Shown here in pieces: positions 36,193-47,165 of a stretch of 64,000 bases of DNA. The stretch is taken from the NCBI GenBank assembly GCA_026874595.1, contig CM049316.1:66734676-66798675 (forward strand). Reading direction: 5' to 3'. The position numbers were made by a program, and so were the translations under genes. The notes beneath the pieces were generated by a model that saw only the letters and a program-made list of their open reading frames with translations, searched no databases and was not told where the DNA came from. The DNA comes from Sipunculus nudus (taxonomy: Eukaryota; Annelida; Sipuncula; Golfingiida; Sipunculidae). Every line of letters begins with the position of its first letter. Within the stretch, counting starts at the first letter, position 1.

Positions 36193-37607
36193 ACAGGAAT
36201 ACAATAAACGTGTCTTTAATACGTTTATCCCTACATTACGTGAACATGGAGTCCCCGACTCTGAAACATTACAATTAAATGTGTATTCATGGTCCATGTA
36301 GACGCCGGCACTATCAGGTGCCCTTGGACGTCTCTACGTAGACTACCGGTTATTCTGTGCTGGACTCGTGCGCCCACCGTCCTAGACCTCACGCTTCTAC
36401 CACTCGTCCCCTCGACGTTTCTTCTAGGTTCCACCGGCCCACTTTGAGCTTTATCTCCAGGCTCGATATCTCCAAGACGGCCCCTGCGTCCTGCCATGCG
36501 CTTTACCTTCAGTGCTGGCCTGACTTCCAACCATCCGTCGAACTCTTAGAAGCCCTGCTCCTGATGGTCTTTAAACTTGTCCGATCTGGGCCGACCCAGA
36601 GTAAAAACAATCAAGATGACAGTACATACACAAACATAAAGGTTTTTGAGTTAATAGTACGAACACTTTTATTGCCTTCCTCCCAGAATTTCATTTTCCC
36701 GGGAAACTAACGATAGCTATGGCCTAATGCCCTGTATACACATTCATATAAAGTTAACTAGCTGAAAACACAGTTAACTGGTGCTCTGCACGCACAATAT
36801 CGAAAACACACAGTGGCATTAACACTGTCCATGGTACGCTGTGGCAACAATAAGATGTCTCCGCTACTTTCCGTACAAAAAAATAACATTTAACTTGATG
36901 CCATTATCCTTAATTTCGTGTCAACAAAGCTCTATAATATCAGTAACTCCACTGTATTCAATACATAAAAAAACTATCATGCCTTATACTACAGTGCTGT
37001 TCTCGAAACCTTCAACTTTCTTACCCTTTAACCATAACACCTCAATTATGTTACAAGCCCTAAATCCTCGTCATATTACACACAACTTAATAATACTGCG
37101 CACTGGCAAATATGCTGGATCTAAATAACCTGCGGCTGATTTACCGAAGACTACTTTCCGTAAAACGACCTTCGACAAACTCTGTTTTGATTAAAAATAA
37201 ACCCTGTTTCACAATCTGTGACCTAACTAGTTCTGAACTCTAAAGAGAAAGTAGGAAATAGTGTTATATTCACGAGGCTACCTGACGATACTTGAACTCT
37301 GTTTTGAATCATGAGGCGATTGTCTGAGCCTGCCCTCGAGCTGCCTTTTATACCCTCTACCACAAAGCATATTCATACTGGCGCATGAATACCAAGGGCT
37401 GACTTACAATAGGAAAACCCGTAACGCCTGCTGACCACAGACGTAATAACTTATGACCCGCAACCCCTGGACACAAATTGACCGCTAAAGATAGTATGAC
37501 CGCTTCATCAATATTTGCGCGCACTCAGCCAGAGCAAAGACAAAGCAATCCCTTGCACACCCGTCGAGTATAATTCCCCTGTGATATGATTAGCCCGGTG
37601 ACAGTTA
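36193..37607 (-). mobile_element. LTR-type insertion inside the helicase gene
   Basis: A block of higher GC content interrupts the helicase. Read on the minus strand it begins TGTCACCGGGC and ends CTGTCTCTGTCA, so it has the TG...CA ends of an LTR or LTR element. It holds a good core promoter (GGGTATAAAAGGCAGC, plus 37342-37357) and polyadenylation-like AATAAAAG near 36670. An open stretch at 36530-36231 ends SRGLHVHVM-stop, which resembles the tail of some LTR-element pol genes. I cannot see clear target-site duplications. It may be a solo LTR or a deleted element. Confidence 0.5.
37345..37354 (-). promoter_or_regulatory. TATA box in the LTR-like insertion
   Basis: The minus strand reads GGGTATAAAAGGCAGCTCG, a canonical TATA box followed by a GC-rich stretch. 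In LTRs this marks the U3/R boundary. It would drive minus-strand transcription. Confidence 0.45.
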
Positions 37608-38330
37608 TATAATGTGTATCCTTAGACATTGTAAGCGGCATTTTTTGCAGGTGCAGTGATCAGTAACTTGCAGTCTAATGAATTGTCACATTGTCCTACA
37701 TGAATGACGATGTAAGGCTTGAAAATGAGCTCTGAGCAAGACTGATTTACCCAAACCGGGTCCACCAGTCAAGAATAGATGTGAGATATTTTTAGAAAAT
37801 CACTTTCATGGTCATGTTCAGCTTGGAAACCTTTGACATATCTTACAAATGGATTGGAAAAATGAAACATGCTTGGTGAAGGCTTAACCTGTTACGTTTT
37901 TGGTATTTTGATCACAGAGTTCATTCATTCACAAGTTTACGAAGTGCATGTTCACCTCTTGAAAATCTGAAAGACTTTTTACAGAGTTGAATTAGAGCAA
38001 CGTGGCTCTCCATATATTCATATGCGCATGTGGATTGAGAATGGACCCATATATGGTCAATATTAAGAAGATACTCTCACCAAACACAATGATAAGCATG
38101 TCACCTGCTCCATAAATGATGTGGCCTATCAAGACCCAAAAGAGCTATAGAAGTACCGACATTCCAGGTCTTGTAGAAAGAAAGGAAAGCCAATTGTTGT
38201 TTTAATTTTCCAGTGCCCTCCCCATGCCAGAAACAAAAAATTCTTGAACCTCATAACACCGAAGTTGATGAAAATTTAACTACCCAAAGATGTCACAGGC
38301 ACTTGAGGCTTAGTTTTTTTTTTTTTTTTT
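37605..38330 (-). pseudogene. PIF1/Helitron-type helicase, N-terminal part with Walker A (decayed)
   Basis: The minus strand at about 37771-37700 reads FLTGGPGLGKSVLLRA followed by HFQALHRHSC, a clear PIF1-type Walker A with the downstream Helitron-typical FQAL. A little further, ITAPAKNAAYNV and GYTLYN match the family pattern (C/T)APTGKAAxN(I/V)xGxTLH. The frame then breaks at about 37607, where the inserted block begins. Sequence above 37771 (to about 38330) contains scattered helicase-like residues in broken frames. No Rep (HUH) motif was recognised. Confidence 0.7.
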
Positions 38331-39181
38331 TAACAATGGTTGCCCTTTCATGAAATCTAACAACTGTAGGACTCGCTTTGTAGATGGCTTTTACATGGTC
38401 ATGCTTACATTCATAAATTTAAAATTTCATGGTTATCCTAAATAAATCACCATCTGAAATAAAAAAAAATGATATATGAGACTTCTGTTTACTGCTTAGA
38501 TATTCTTCCATAACCATCAGGCTATACTTCACTCTTGCGCAGGTGTAACACACATAGTTTCCTTTGTAAGCCAGTGTCAATGGGGAATGAGTGTTTTGTT
38601 CGATGCTGCCTGTATAGAAGCTAAAAAGAGGGAGATTAATTCAGTTATTTGGAAAATCAGTTTTTAAATGATTTTGAAATCAGTTCTAGGAAGCAGCATA
38701 CCTAGTATTACAGTTTCCAATGGAAAGAGGGACCAGGGATGTAATATTTATATCCACTGCCCCTCAAGATAAAGGAAAATTTCTACTAAAAAGTAAGTAG
38801 TTTAGGCAGCTCCCACATGACTCGAAAGACATAACAGTAAACGGTATGATCGACAAATAGCGACGTATAGCATTTGCAAAATTGGTTTCTGGCTGACTAT
38901 GCATCAAGGATTAATATGTTATACCTTTTAGACAGAGCAGATGATCTTGACATCACTGATAAAAAAAACGTAAAATTAATAATTACTTCTTAGCATAGAC
39001 AAATTATAGTAATTACTTTCATTTCCGATAGAATAGCATTCTTTCTGGGGGGGGGGGGGGCCTCTATGTGCTGATAAGAACCGACCTTTTGATCATTTTT
39101 CCCCCAATTCGCCACTAATAACTAGTACCATAGTTTTTCCAGTCATATGCAATTTACATCCAAGTGTGTTTATCTTTGAAT

Positions 39182-39324
39182 TGTTATTAAATTCTTGTTT
39201 TTATGTCATGTTTTCATTGTTAAATACACCCCACCGTTTCATTCCAAGTGACGAAGATGAAGGTGATGCCAAATAGTGTTATGTGCGACCCACTTGTTAT
39301 GTTGTTAAACCCCTTATAGCACAC
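39182..39324 (-). repeat. 3' LTR of the Ty3/gypsy element
   Basis: Plus strand runs TGTTATTAAATTC ... CATGTTTTCATTGTT ... TGCCAAATAG ... GTTAAACCCCTTATAGCACA. It aligns, with divergence, to the 5' LTR, sharing TGTTAT, GTTTTCAT, TGCCAAATAG and GTTAAACCC in the same order. On the minus strand it is preceded by the purine run GAAGAAGAGG (39325-39334), a suitable polypurine tract. Confidence 0.6.
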
Positions 39325-39334
39325 CTCTTCTTCG
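39325..39334 (-). other. Polypurine tract of the Ty3/gypsy element
   Basis: The minus strand reads GAAGAAGAGG directly before the TG that starts the 3' LTR, where plus-strand DNA priming occurs in LTR elements. Confidence 0.45.
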
Positions 39335-39436
39335 AACACCGCTAATTACTTTAGCAAGCGCATTCATGTAAATGACACAAATATCTTACATAACGGTAAT
39401 AAAAGCCAAGTCCACACACAAAGCTTTACTTAAAGG

Positions 39437-40218
39437 TTTCTTCTGTCTGGAGGTTTAATAGCCCTTGTTTTCTCTGAGGAGCTCGCGTTCACCGAAGAGG
39501 AGTTAACAGCAGGATTTACATAAGGTGTTTTGCCCAAAAATACAACATCATTCCGACTGGTTTCAGGGAGCACAACTGTTGCTTACGGAGTACTGCATTC
39601 GCCAGAACAGACAATGTTATCAGTAGACACTAAAGTTGCGCGATTGCGACGGAGTTTGCTGTGGCGTATAGTTCAAATATAGTTGTTTCTGTAGGTACAA
39701 TTCTACCTCTTTACGCACTTTCAATACATCAAAAGTGCGTGGTGTCAGAACACTTGTATGAACAGGCAGACTGTTGTTTAGCTTGCGTACCATCAGTAAT
39801 TCACATGGACCACTCCCATTCTGAAGAGCGGCTGTTCTGTAGGTCAACAGTCTTAGATAAGGGTCATCACATTTCTTCAAAATGTATTTTATGGTTTAAA
39901 CTGCTCTTACTGCTTCCCCATTCGCTTGAGGATAGTGTGGGAGTCTATAAAGTGAGTGAATTCTGGATTATGCAAACTGAACGTATCCGCACTGAATTGT
40001 GGACCTTTGTCGGATATCACCAAGTCGGGAAAGCCTTGTTTTGCGAATATGCTCTTTAGTTTGTTAACGACGTCACGTGAAGCTTGATCTGTGAGGAGTT
40101 GTATTTCGACCCAGTGAGCGTAATAATCAAAAACCAAGATATATATTTCCCTTTTAAGTTCAAACAAATCCATGCCTAGTTTTTCCCATGGACGGGATGG
40201 AAATGAAAAAACCATCAT
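39437..40218 (-). pseudogene. Integrase remnant of the Ty3/gypsy element
   Basis: The piece at 40218-39907 contains PWEKLGMDLFE (first catalytic Asp region), YYAHWVEIQLL and FPDLVISDKGPQF (second catalytic Asp in the SDNGPQF-type box, where Asn is Lys). The piece at 39880-39620 continues with YRTAALQNGSGPCELLMVRKL, matching the C-terminal region of gypsy integrases. The tail near 39440-39480 reads IKPPDRRNL, like the usual VKPPxRLxL terminus. The N-terminal HHCC domain is gone, lost with RNase H. Stops and a frameshift separate the pieces. Confidence 0.75.
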
Positions 40219-40242
40219 GGTTCTGTGGATGTTTGTCTGGAT

Positions 40243-40590
40243 TTAGCGCATGTGGAGTACCCAGTGACTATGTCTGTAAAGTTTTGAGAGATATTTGGTC
40301 TGCATGAACACCAGAAGCATCAATGATGTGTTCTCAAATCTTCGAAAAATTTTGCTAAAATTCACATTTGTTGTTAAATGTGAGTCCTGCAGCTTACCGG
40401 CGTTTTTAAGCTGCTGATATTCGAACTGGTCTGGCCCGTGAATAAGGATATCGTCCATGTGACAGATAACAACATATAGCCCATCAAGGATCCCACACAT
40501 TGTACGCTGAAATATTTCCGGTGCAGAAATTATACTAAACGGCAGCCTGTTAAAGCGGTATCTTCCATAGGGCGTGATAAAGTACCCCCG
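40243..40590 (-). pseudogene. Reverse transcriptase remnant of the Ty3/gypsy element
   Basis: Reading from 40590 down: ITPYGRYRFNRLPF, then APEIFQRTMCGILDGL and VICHMDDILIHG. These are gypsy RT motifs 4 and 5; the catalytic box is normally (Y/V)xDD and here is HMDD. Downstream of the box the frame soon degrades, and the remaining palm, thumb and RNase H are absent. The N-terminal motifs are also missing: the block joins directly to the zinc-knuckle region, showing a deletion at about 40590-40600. Confidence 0.75.
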
Positions 40591-40659
40591 TTACCTCTAA
40601 TTTCTCTCATGAATGGTGTCTGTTCAACTTTATGACCCTTTATGCTGTTTTTGTGAGCT

Positions 40660-40799
40660 TCTTCACACAGCCTAAAAATTGTCATTTTTACCACAATCCC
40701 TGCATGTAACATCTTTCGCAGGGCAAATGCTTCGTGGGTGTTTTTTGTTACCACAGTTTTTACATGATTCACCTTTGGGGTATGTTGCTTAGCCCTTTG
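40660..40799 (-). pseudogene. Nucleocapsid zinc-knuckle remnant
   Basis: In one minus-strand frame (near 40764) the peptide CKNCGNKKHPRSIC fits the retroelement zinc knuckle C-x2-C-x4-H-x4-C exactly. A second, damaged knuckle (CRDCGKNDNF, then a stop) follows. It sits between Gag and RT as expected. Confidence 0.7.
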
Positions 40800-41444
40800 G
40801 CTTTTACCGCTGTTTCATATAGTCAATGCTGCTAGCAGTATCCCTGTCAACAGAAGAAGGTATTGACCTCTAACAACGCCTCTGTTTTGCTTGCGGGCTT
40901 CTGCCTGTCGGCTAATCTGTACGGCTTCCTCAAGAGCCAATTCGGGTTTTGCCTGAAGCCTGTCTGAAAGTGAATCATCGATAAATCTATCACGGATCAC
41001 TCATCTTTAAGCCATTCATATTCACAGTCGTCTGCGAGAGTTTACAACTCTTGAATAAAGGTGTCGACTGACTGATCTAGCTGGCAACTAGACACATCTA
41101 TAGATGGGCTCTTTCAGTGATTACATTTTACCGTACTCCGTAGTACTGATCTAGGGCAGACTTAACATTTTCATAGTTTGCTGACTGCTCATCTATTCAT
41201 AATATCATCCGCATAAACACCCATAACATACATAAGCGTACTTACTTACTCGTCTTGAGGCTTATTCCGTAGGTCGGATGCTTTCCAGTAACGCTCGAAG
41301 CGGAGAATTCAATTAGGCCAGAAGTCAGCTTGTTTCGGTCCATTGGAAGCGTAATACTTTTTCTGGTAGCTGGAGCTGGGTAGCTCTATTATTCCTTGCT
41401 CTCCCGAGCTATCAGAACGACTGTTTAAGCTCATATTTGTGGGT
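40800..41444 (-). pseudogene. Gag remnant of the Ty3/gypsy element
   Basis: The best piece (41000-40815) includes MIRDRFIDDSLSDRLQ and LALEEAVQISRQAEA. This matches the capsid C-terminal pattern of gypsy Gag proteins (I-R-D-R-(L/F)-(V/I)-x-G-I-x-(D/S)-x-x-L-(S/Q)-x-R-L-Q ... L-x-x-A-(V/I)-x-x-x-R-Q-x-E). A preceding segment in another frame reads like DCEYEWLKDE. Stops break the frame. It encodes the particle-forming structural protein, here non-functional. Confidence 0.65.
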
Positions 41445-41462
41445 AGAACGACGCTGCCACCA
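41445..41462 (-). other. Primer-binding site of the Ty3/gypsy element
   Basis: Directly internal to the 5' LTR the minus strand reads TGGTGGCAGCGTCG. It starts with TGG, the complement of a tRNA CCA end, at the expected place. Which tRNA it matches cannot be settled by eye. Confidence 0.5.
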
Positions 41463-41599
41463 TGTTATAAACTCCAACACAGCTGTCTGGTTTTCATGGT
41501 TTTATAAGTTGCCAAATAGCGGCTGAGGCCATATACCGTTTTTGTGACAAACTTACGATATCGTAATGTCGTTAAACCCATTACCCCCGGGACTGTTCA
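41463..41599 (-). repeat. 5' LTR of the Ty3/gypsy element
   Basis: Plus strand runs TGTTATAAACTCC ... CTGGTTTTCATGG ... TGCCAAATAG ... GTTAAACCCATTACC and ends GTTCA, giving TG...CA ends. It abuts a primer-binding-site-like sequence. Divergence from the 3' LTR is large, which suggests an old insertion. Confidence 0.65.
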
Positions 41600-41703
41600 T
41601 GTACCAACTTGAGTTTGAAGTCTTAAGCTATGTGCCCACTTGTACAGACACTGTTTGGATACCTTTTTTTTTGTTTTTTTTTTCCATTTACACGTTTTCA
41701 TAG

Positions 41704-41968
41704 CGGTGGTAGACCTTTCATCTATTCAAAATGGCACCGAGCAAACCGACATTACCACGTCAGCACTTACAGGCATAGATGATTATAATTGCTGCCAAGT
41801 GATGCAAATAAAAAATGAGAATAGAAAATATCGATGATGGGTGCAAGACATTAATAGGAGGAGACAGCAATTCCAATCATAATGACTACACATGCTATTT
41901 ATCTTACTCTGATGACATCAGCTTGAATCAAGATAGAGATAATATCACCAGAGAGGAATATCCTTTGG
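41704..41968 (+). pseudogene. Exon-like segment with one frame break
   Basis: A long pyrimidine tract and TTTTCATAG acceptor precede 41704, and a strong donor (TTTGG|GTAAGT) follows 41968. The first half is open in one frame (VVDLSSIQNGTEQTDITTSA... to a stop near 41837). The second half is open in another (DDGCKTLIGGDSNSN...NITREEYPLG) up to the donor. The switch falls around AAATAAAAAATGAG (41806-41820), an A-run prone to indels. It contains several acidic Tyr-containing stretches (DDYNCC, NDYTCYL). Either a pseudogene exon, a sequence error, or chance. Function not recognised. Confidence 0.35.
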
Positions 41969-41969
41969 G

Positions 41970-44934
41970 TAAGTTAAGTCCTGCGTCATCTGTTTCTTTC
42001 TGTTAATGCTCTGTATACGTGTGTACGTTTCAGCCTCGTTCTCATCTGCATTCGTACAAGTAGACCCGAACTTTAAAGACATGACAATCTGAGTTATCTG
42101 GCCGGAGTTTCACCAAATTGGCCGTGTTTTAACTGCTCTCTTTTGGAATAGTATTAGAGCGATTCCGAACATCAATGTATTTGGAGCCAAAAATATCGAA
42201 ATAAAGTTAAAGTGTGTTGTACTTTTCTATCATGCACATTCTATTTTGTTATATAATTTAACTGCATATACCGAAACTGCTTGCATAACAAGAAAATCGT
42301 TATAAGCTGAGCACCTATTTGTACTGAATACACGACTACACATGCGGATTACATATACGGATTACGCAATAACTGAAAACCACCTATTGATAAGTGGGTA
42401 AAACTGAGGCTTCCATGATAATATTCAGACTTTGCCTAAATACAGGGCTTGTTTGAACAGCATACAGTTCCAGTGTAAGGTTGAATGGAAAATATCGTGC
42501 TGGTGAGCCTCAGCTGACAGCTAACCTATATGTAACTTATGCAGTTTCAGTAAATTAAAATTTAAGGGACATATAATTGGTGGTAGCGGTTGTATGCATG
42601 GGGTAGACAACAATGATCAGCATGCTGGTGGAAATTCATAGCAAACCATGATCCTTTTATAAAAAAGCAAAGAGTTTCATTTTTTCTGTAGATATGTCTA
42701 CTGAAAAGAATAAAAAAGTTGTGTCCATAACATGTTGGGCCGATTTTTTTTCAAAATCATTTCCTTAGTTTTAAATATAAATATTATAAACAATATTTCA
42801 TTGTTTTGTCCCCACCACAACCTATGTCGATCTCAGAGGGCAAAATGATTAAAGAAGATGTTAGTCAGAACGTCAAATTACACAAACCAGTTATATTTGG
42901 ATTCTTTAAAACACCTGCAATATACGTGTAGCTATTGAATATAAGCAACGTGACTTTATATCGGGTTTAACAGTTTCTAGGTCTCATTCATACCATTTAT
43001 GGTAACAATCAGATGAAAGATATACACATTAATTACTGTCAAACATCTGTAAAAGAGTCTCTCTGATATAGCTTCTTTTTGTTATAAACAACACATTATC
43101 TTGTAAGATACACTACATATATTGCTATATAAAAGCTGGTATTACAGAATACAAAAAAAATGCACCATTCAAAGGTACTAGATGCACCCGTGGAAAATCC
43201 ACGTTCTATATCAAAACTATTTTTGTGATGAGGAGTTAGGGACGCAGATTTTTATCCTAAGATTTTTTGCAGGAACTTTTGTCATGTGTTTCACTTTCAT
43301 GATATAAAGATTACTTATGCTACAATTCTCCATGAAATCCCCTGCCCCAAAATCTCAACAAAGAATGCACATTATTCTATTCCAGAAACCGCACACAAAA
43401 ATAAGTTTAAATAAAAAGAGACGTGAGGCATATACAGGGTGTACGAATAAAGGACTTCTTTTTCCCGATAAACAACGTGAGTCTGACAGCATCATTGCTT
43501 GGGAAATATCGTAGATATAACGATTGTATAATAAGCATTCTACCGTGAAATTATATACATAAAATAGAGTGAAAGTTTATAAAGGATACTTTGTATAAAT
43601 TGAAGGTAGGATGACATAGTGAAACACGATGTTTATTTAGTAAATTCAGTTGAGAATAGTTTTAGGCATGTTAACAGACAGGCGTTTAACGGAAACACAT
43701 GCATATGTCGTTGAGGGCTCTTGTAAGCGAAACGTATAGCTGCCAATGTGAAAAAAAAACAGGCCCAGAAAATTATAATCCAATAGTATTATATGTTTGG
43801 TTTGAGTAGTGTACGTTGTCAAGGAATAAGCAGGTCTGATCAAAATTGACAACTCTTCAAGATAACAAAAAAAGCTGAATAACATTTCGGTAAAGCAAAT
43901 GGCAAAAAAAAACAGCTTCAGCATTGCATGCTTTGTTTTGCATTTTTTAGTTAATTAACGCAGGAAGTTATGTACAGATTTTGCTGAAAATATGTAGAGG
44001 TGTAGGGTAAAACCCGTATCCGTAATCAATGACCTTTTAGGAGGTTATCAGAATTATCATAATGTATATTGTTCTTAAATGCCAAAATCATAATTCCAGA
44101 CAAGAAGAAAGTAGATCTTGGTATTTCAAAAACAAATGTCGCATTTCATGTCCCCCAACTATATTTGTTACTGATATATTAGCTAGTACTAAAAATGGCA
44201 CGAATAATCATTAAAATTGTTGCTAAAGCTGTAACCATAAATATGAGATAGACATAATTTTAATCGGAGCAGAAATAAATACAGAAAATCAACTGCAAAT
44301 GTTACAATATCCTTAATTTTTTTTTTTATTCTTTTTTCTCTGATTTTAAAATAAAAACAGCGTCATTTTGTAACCGCTTTTCCATTTATACAATTTTGGT
44401 TCCCTTGTGGTCACAGCGTTGAAAGTTCATGAAGATGATATTTATGCTTGATTTTACCTGAGCGTTTTGGCTTTTAATACAAAAATTTGGGTATAAAAAT
44501 AAATTCCCAAAATGCGTACTCGGCACCATTACCTGACCTTACACCTCGCAGCAGGTGAACAGAAACCACCTTGCTGATGCAGATAGCAGCGTTTATTGGA
44601 GTTAAGAAAATATTGTACTAATAAAACACAATTAAATTGAGTAACTGCCATATCTATGCTGTCTCTTTATCATTAAAGTATTAAAAATACCCGTCTATTC
44701 CAAACAGGTACTTTGCTTATTTTAAAACATAATACTGGTATTCAAGTAGTCACTATGGTTATTTTTTCTTAAGAAGCTCAACACCGTTACCTTTATGCTC
44801 AACACCGTAAACATGGATGATTTAAACGGATTTTTTTTTTTTTATTTTATTTTCTGTGCATAAAAGAAAATTAACAAGCTATTTCGACTCCCATTCTGAA
44901 GGTAGCTGTACCCAAGTATTTTGACCGGTAAATA
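41970..44934. other. Non-coding, AT-rich
   Basis: A possible exon-like segment at 43387-43475 (acceptor TCTATTCCAG, donor AACAAC|GTGAGT) does not fit the phase of the segment at 41704-41968. Otherwise nothing seen. Confidence 0.45.
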
Positions 44935-45480
44935 CTCGTATTCAAACTTGACCTAGTCTTACTGAGGTGTTTCATTGCTGCAAGTTTGGTGACTGTCTCT
45001 CAATTTGTTTTTAAATCATTGAATAATTAAAATTATTTGGCATCATTGCCTCTGTGACCTTGAAACATGCTTCAAGGTCATCTATATCTAAACTCCACCT
45101 AGCATTTTGCGAGGTGTCTCATTGCTTCAAGCTTGGTTACTATGCCTAATCTTTTTTTCAGATTATTGCGTTAACATTGTTTTAGAATGAGCACCTCTGT
45201 GACCTTGAACAATTATGTCAAGGTCTTCTATATTCAAACCTGATCTAGCCCATTGAAAAAGTTTATCAATGTTGCAAGTTTGGTGAATGTGCCTTAAATT
45301 CTTTTCAAGTTATTGCGTTAACATAATTTTAGCATTATCGCCTCTGTGACCTTTAAAAGTGCGTCAAGGTCATCCATCCGTAGTCAAACTTGACTTAGCA
45401 TTTCCTGTGAGAATGGTGACTGTTTTTTTTTCACCCTATTGCGTTGAGATCAATCCGTGACCGACGGACGGACAGAGAGA
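44935..45480. repeat. Tandem repeat, about 145-bp period, with TGACCTTGA/TCAAGGTCA cores
   Basis: Three to four diverged units. TGACCTTGAA or a variant starts at 45055, 45200 and 45347, each followed 8-10 nt later by TCAAGGTC. Shared phrases are GCAAGTTTGGT, TATTGCGTTAACAT and CCTCTGTGACCTT. The array ends at GACCGACGGACGGACAGAGAG. This resembles a repeat type common in mollusc genomes. Confidence 0.8.
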
Positions 45481-45779
45481 AAGACGCTCACTATTTCTTA
45501 AAAGCCCCGATACTGAAAATGAATGCTCCGATATCATGAACAGGGGACTTAATCAGATGCGTTTGACAGATCATAGATCTAAAGTTTGTCGGATTGCTTG
45601 AAGCGTACGCGCCGTATATTCTATGGACTTAAAAACGGATAGTGCAAATATCTGTATAATTCTTCTTAATGAAACTTAGCTTAATTATCATGAGGGTTGA
45701 CCACTCGGGAATGGATATACATATACAGATGAAGCTGCTTATTTACAGGAAGCTTTCGTCAAGCAAGTTAATTGCAATT

Positions 45780-47165
45780 TACCGAAGTTGTGTTAAACCG
45801 AAGTTGACTTTTAACCATGTGTGAGGGGAAGCCGAATGATCGACTGGACAGCCGAAATTCTAGTGAATTTGGCATAAGTGTTATATTCACATGGTGATAA
45901 AGAATAAAGAACCGTTCCAACTTTCATGAATTTGACGCCGAATCGACACGAACTGACACCATTAACATTCGTAGGGACGTCGTGGGGGTGTCGTAGATAA
46001 CGTCTTCAACATTCGGCAATGTTGAGCAAGATCTTGAGCACACAGAATTAGTGGCGCTATTTTTGAAATGTTCAAAAAGTAAGCTTTGTCATCACATGTC
46101 GTAGCTAAGTCGTAATAGTTTCTTGGTGAGTCGTATAAACGTCTTCATAATTCGTGTTCATTTGTGACGTAAAGCAATGTCACGAATGCTCACGAAGGAC
46201 CTCAACATCGACACTACTTCAACACGACTACAATACAACTACAAAAAGAATCTCTCAAGAGAGAGTCACGTTCACAAAGTCCCCTTCCTACTTCTACGAT
46301 TTTGGCGCCGAATTACCACGAACTGACATCATAATGTGACAGAAAATTTAGTTTTCTTAATGATTTTAAACTTGTTTCAAACAAACCAGGACAAAGGTGA
46401 AGAAGTTAGAACACTATGTAGATTTGTAAATTTGTTTTAAAGAACATTTCTATGGCGGTTATTGGTTGAACATAATTTGAACCAAATTAGTTAAAAGATG
46501 CTGAACATATTATTAAGTTTGGTCATACTAAAACAAACTGTCAATATAATAAATTATGAATTCCCTTTTTATTATTGCAGAATTATATTGAGCCTTACAC
46601 ACACTGATATTAAAATATTTATCTCATATCAAATTGACAGCTGAATCAATTAGATATTTTAACCAATATTTTGAGAATACAGACATTTCACATCCGATTA
46701 AGGCGATCTGGAATTAAAGAAGTGGACGTGGTATTTGCCACCATAAAAATAAGTCGTAATTGCCTAGTTTGAATTTCTCACTGCTTTATCGCATATCAAG
46801 ATTTAGGACCGCTTTCAGCATTTTCTTTACAGGGCAGCTGTAACTATGAGTTTTGGTTGTGGACCAGGATGTAAAGTAACAAAATAACCTTTACGGCGAA
46901 AGCGTAGCAAACTTGAATGATCGTAGGAGCATTGTCCACTAGTCGCAGATCAAACTTGGAGATATCGTACCGGTATCTTAAACGTCATAACTGAGTCGTG
47001 AACATTCTCAAAAGTGTCGTGTTTTATCGAGCTGGCTTCGTGTCACTGTCGTGGCAAATCGTACTGGCATCGTACTCCTCACATACAACATCGTCCTCGT
47101 AATGGAATTTTTATCACTCAACAGGCCTATTGCCACGAATCGCCAGGAATTCAAATCGTGTTTTT
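45780..47165. other. TCGT/ACGA-rich non-coding stretch
   Basis: Two sub-blocks (45780-46335 and 46890-47165) are unusually dense in CGT/ACG words. GACGCCGAATCGACACGAACTGACACCA (45934-45961) recurs as a variant GGCGCCGAATTACCACGAACTGACATCA (46304-46331). No coding frame of note. Probably parts of one repeat family. Confidence 0.4.

Larger units (their letters stand above)
39182..41599 (-). mobile_element. Ty3/gypsy LTR retrotransposon, internally deleted
   Basis: Minus-strand element with both short LTRs, a primer-binding site, a polypurine tract, and remnants of gag, RT and integrase in the correct order. Its total length is 2.4 kb. The interior (about 2.1 kb) is roughly half the usual size. 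Protease, the N-terminal half of RT, most of the post-YxDD RT, RNase H and the zinc-binding end of integrase are missing, and remaining frames have stops. It cannot be autonomous. Short LTRs (about 140 bp) fit the Mag-type gypsy groups common in invertebrates; that placement is inferred. No perfect target-site duplication is visible. Confidence 0.85.

Noticed and set aside
39661-40059. 132-codon open frame on the plus strand
   Set aside because: Antisense to the integrase remnant of the Ty3/gypsy element, which has clear family motifs.
43317-43514. 65-codon frame with an internal exon-like stretch
   Set aside because: Splice words are good, but the phase conflicts with the only candidate upstream exon and no domain is visible.
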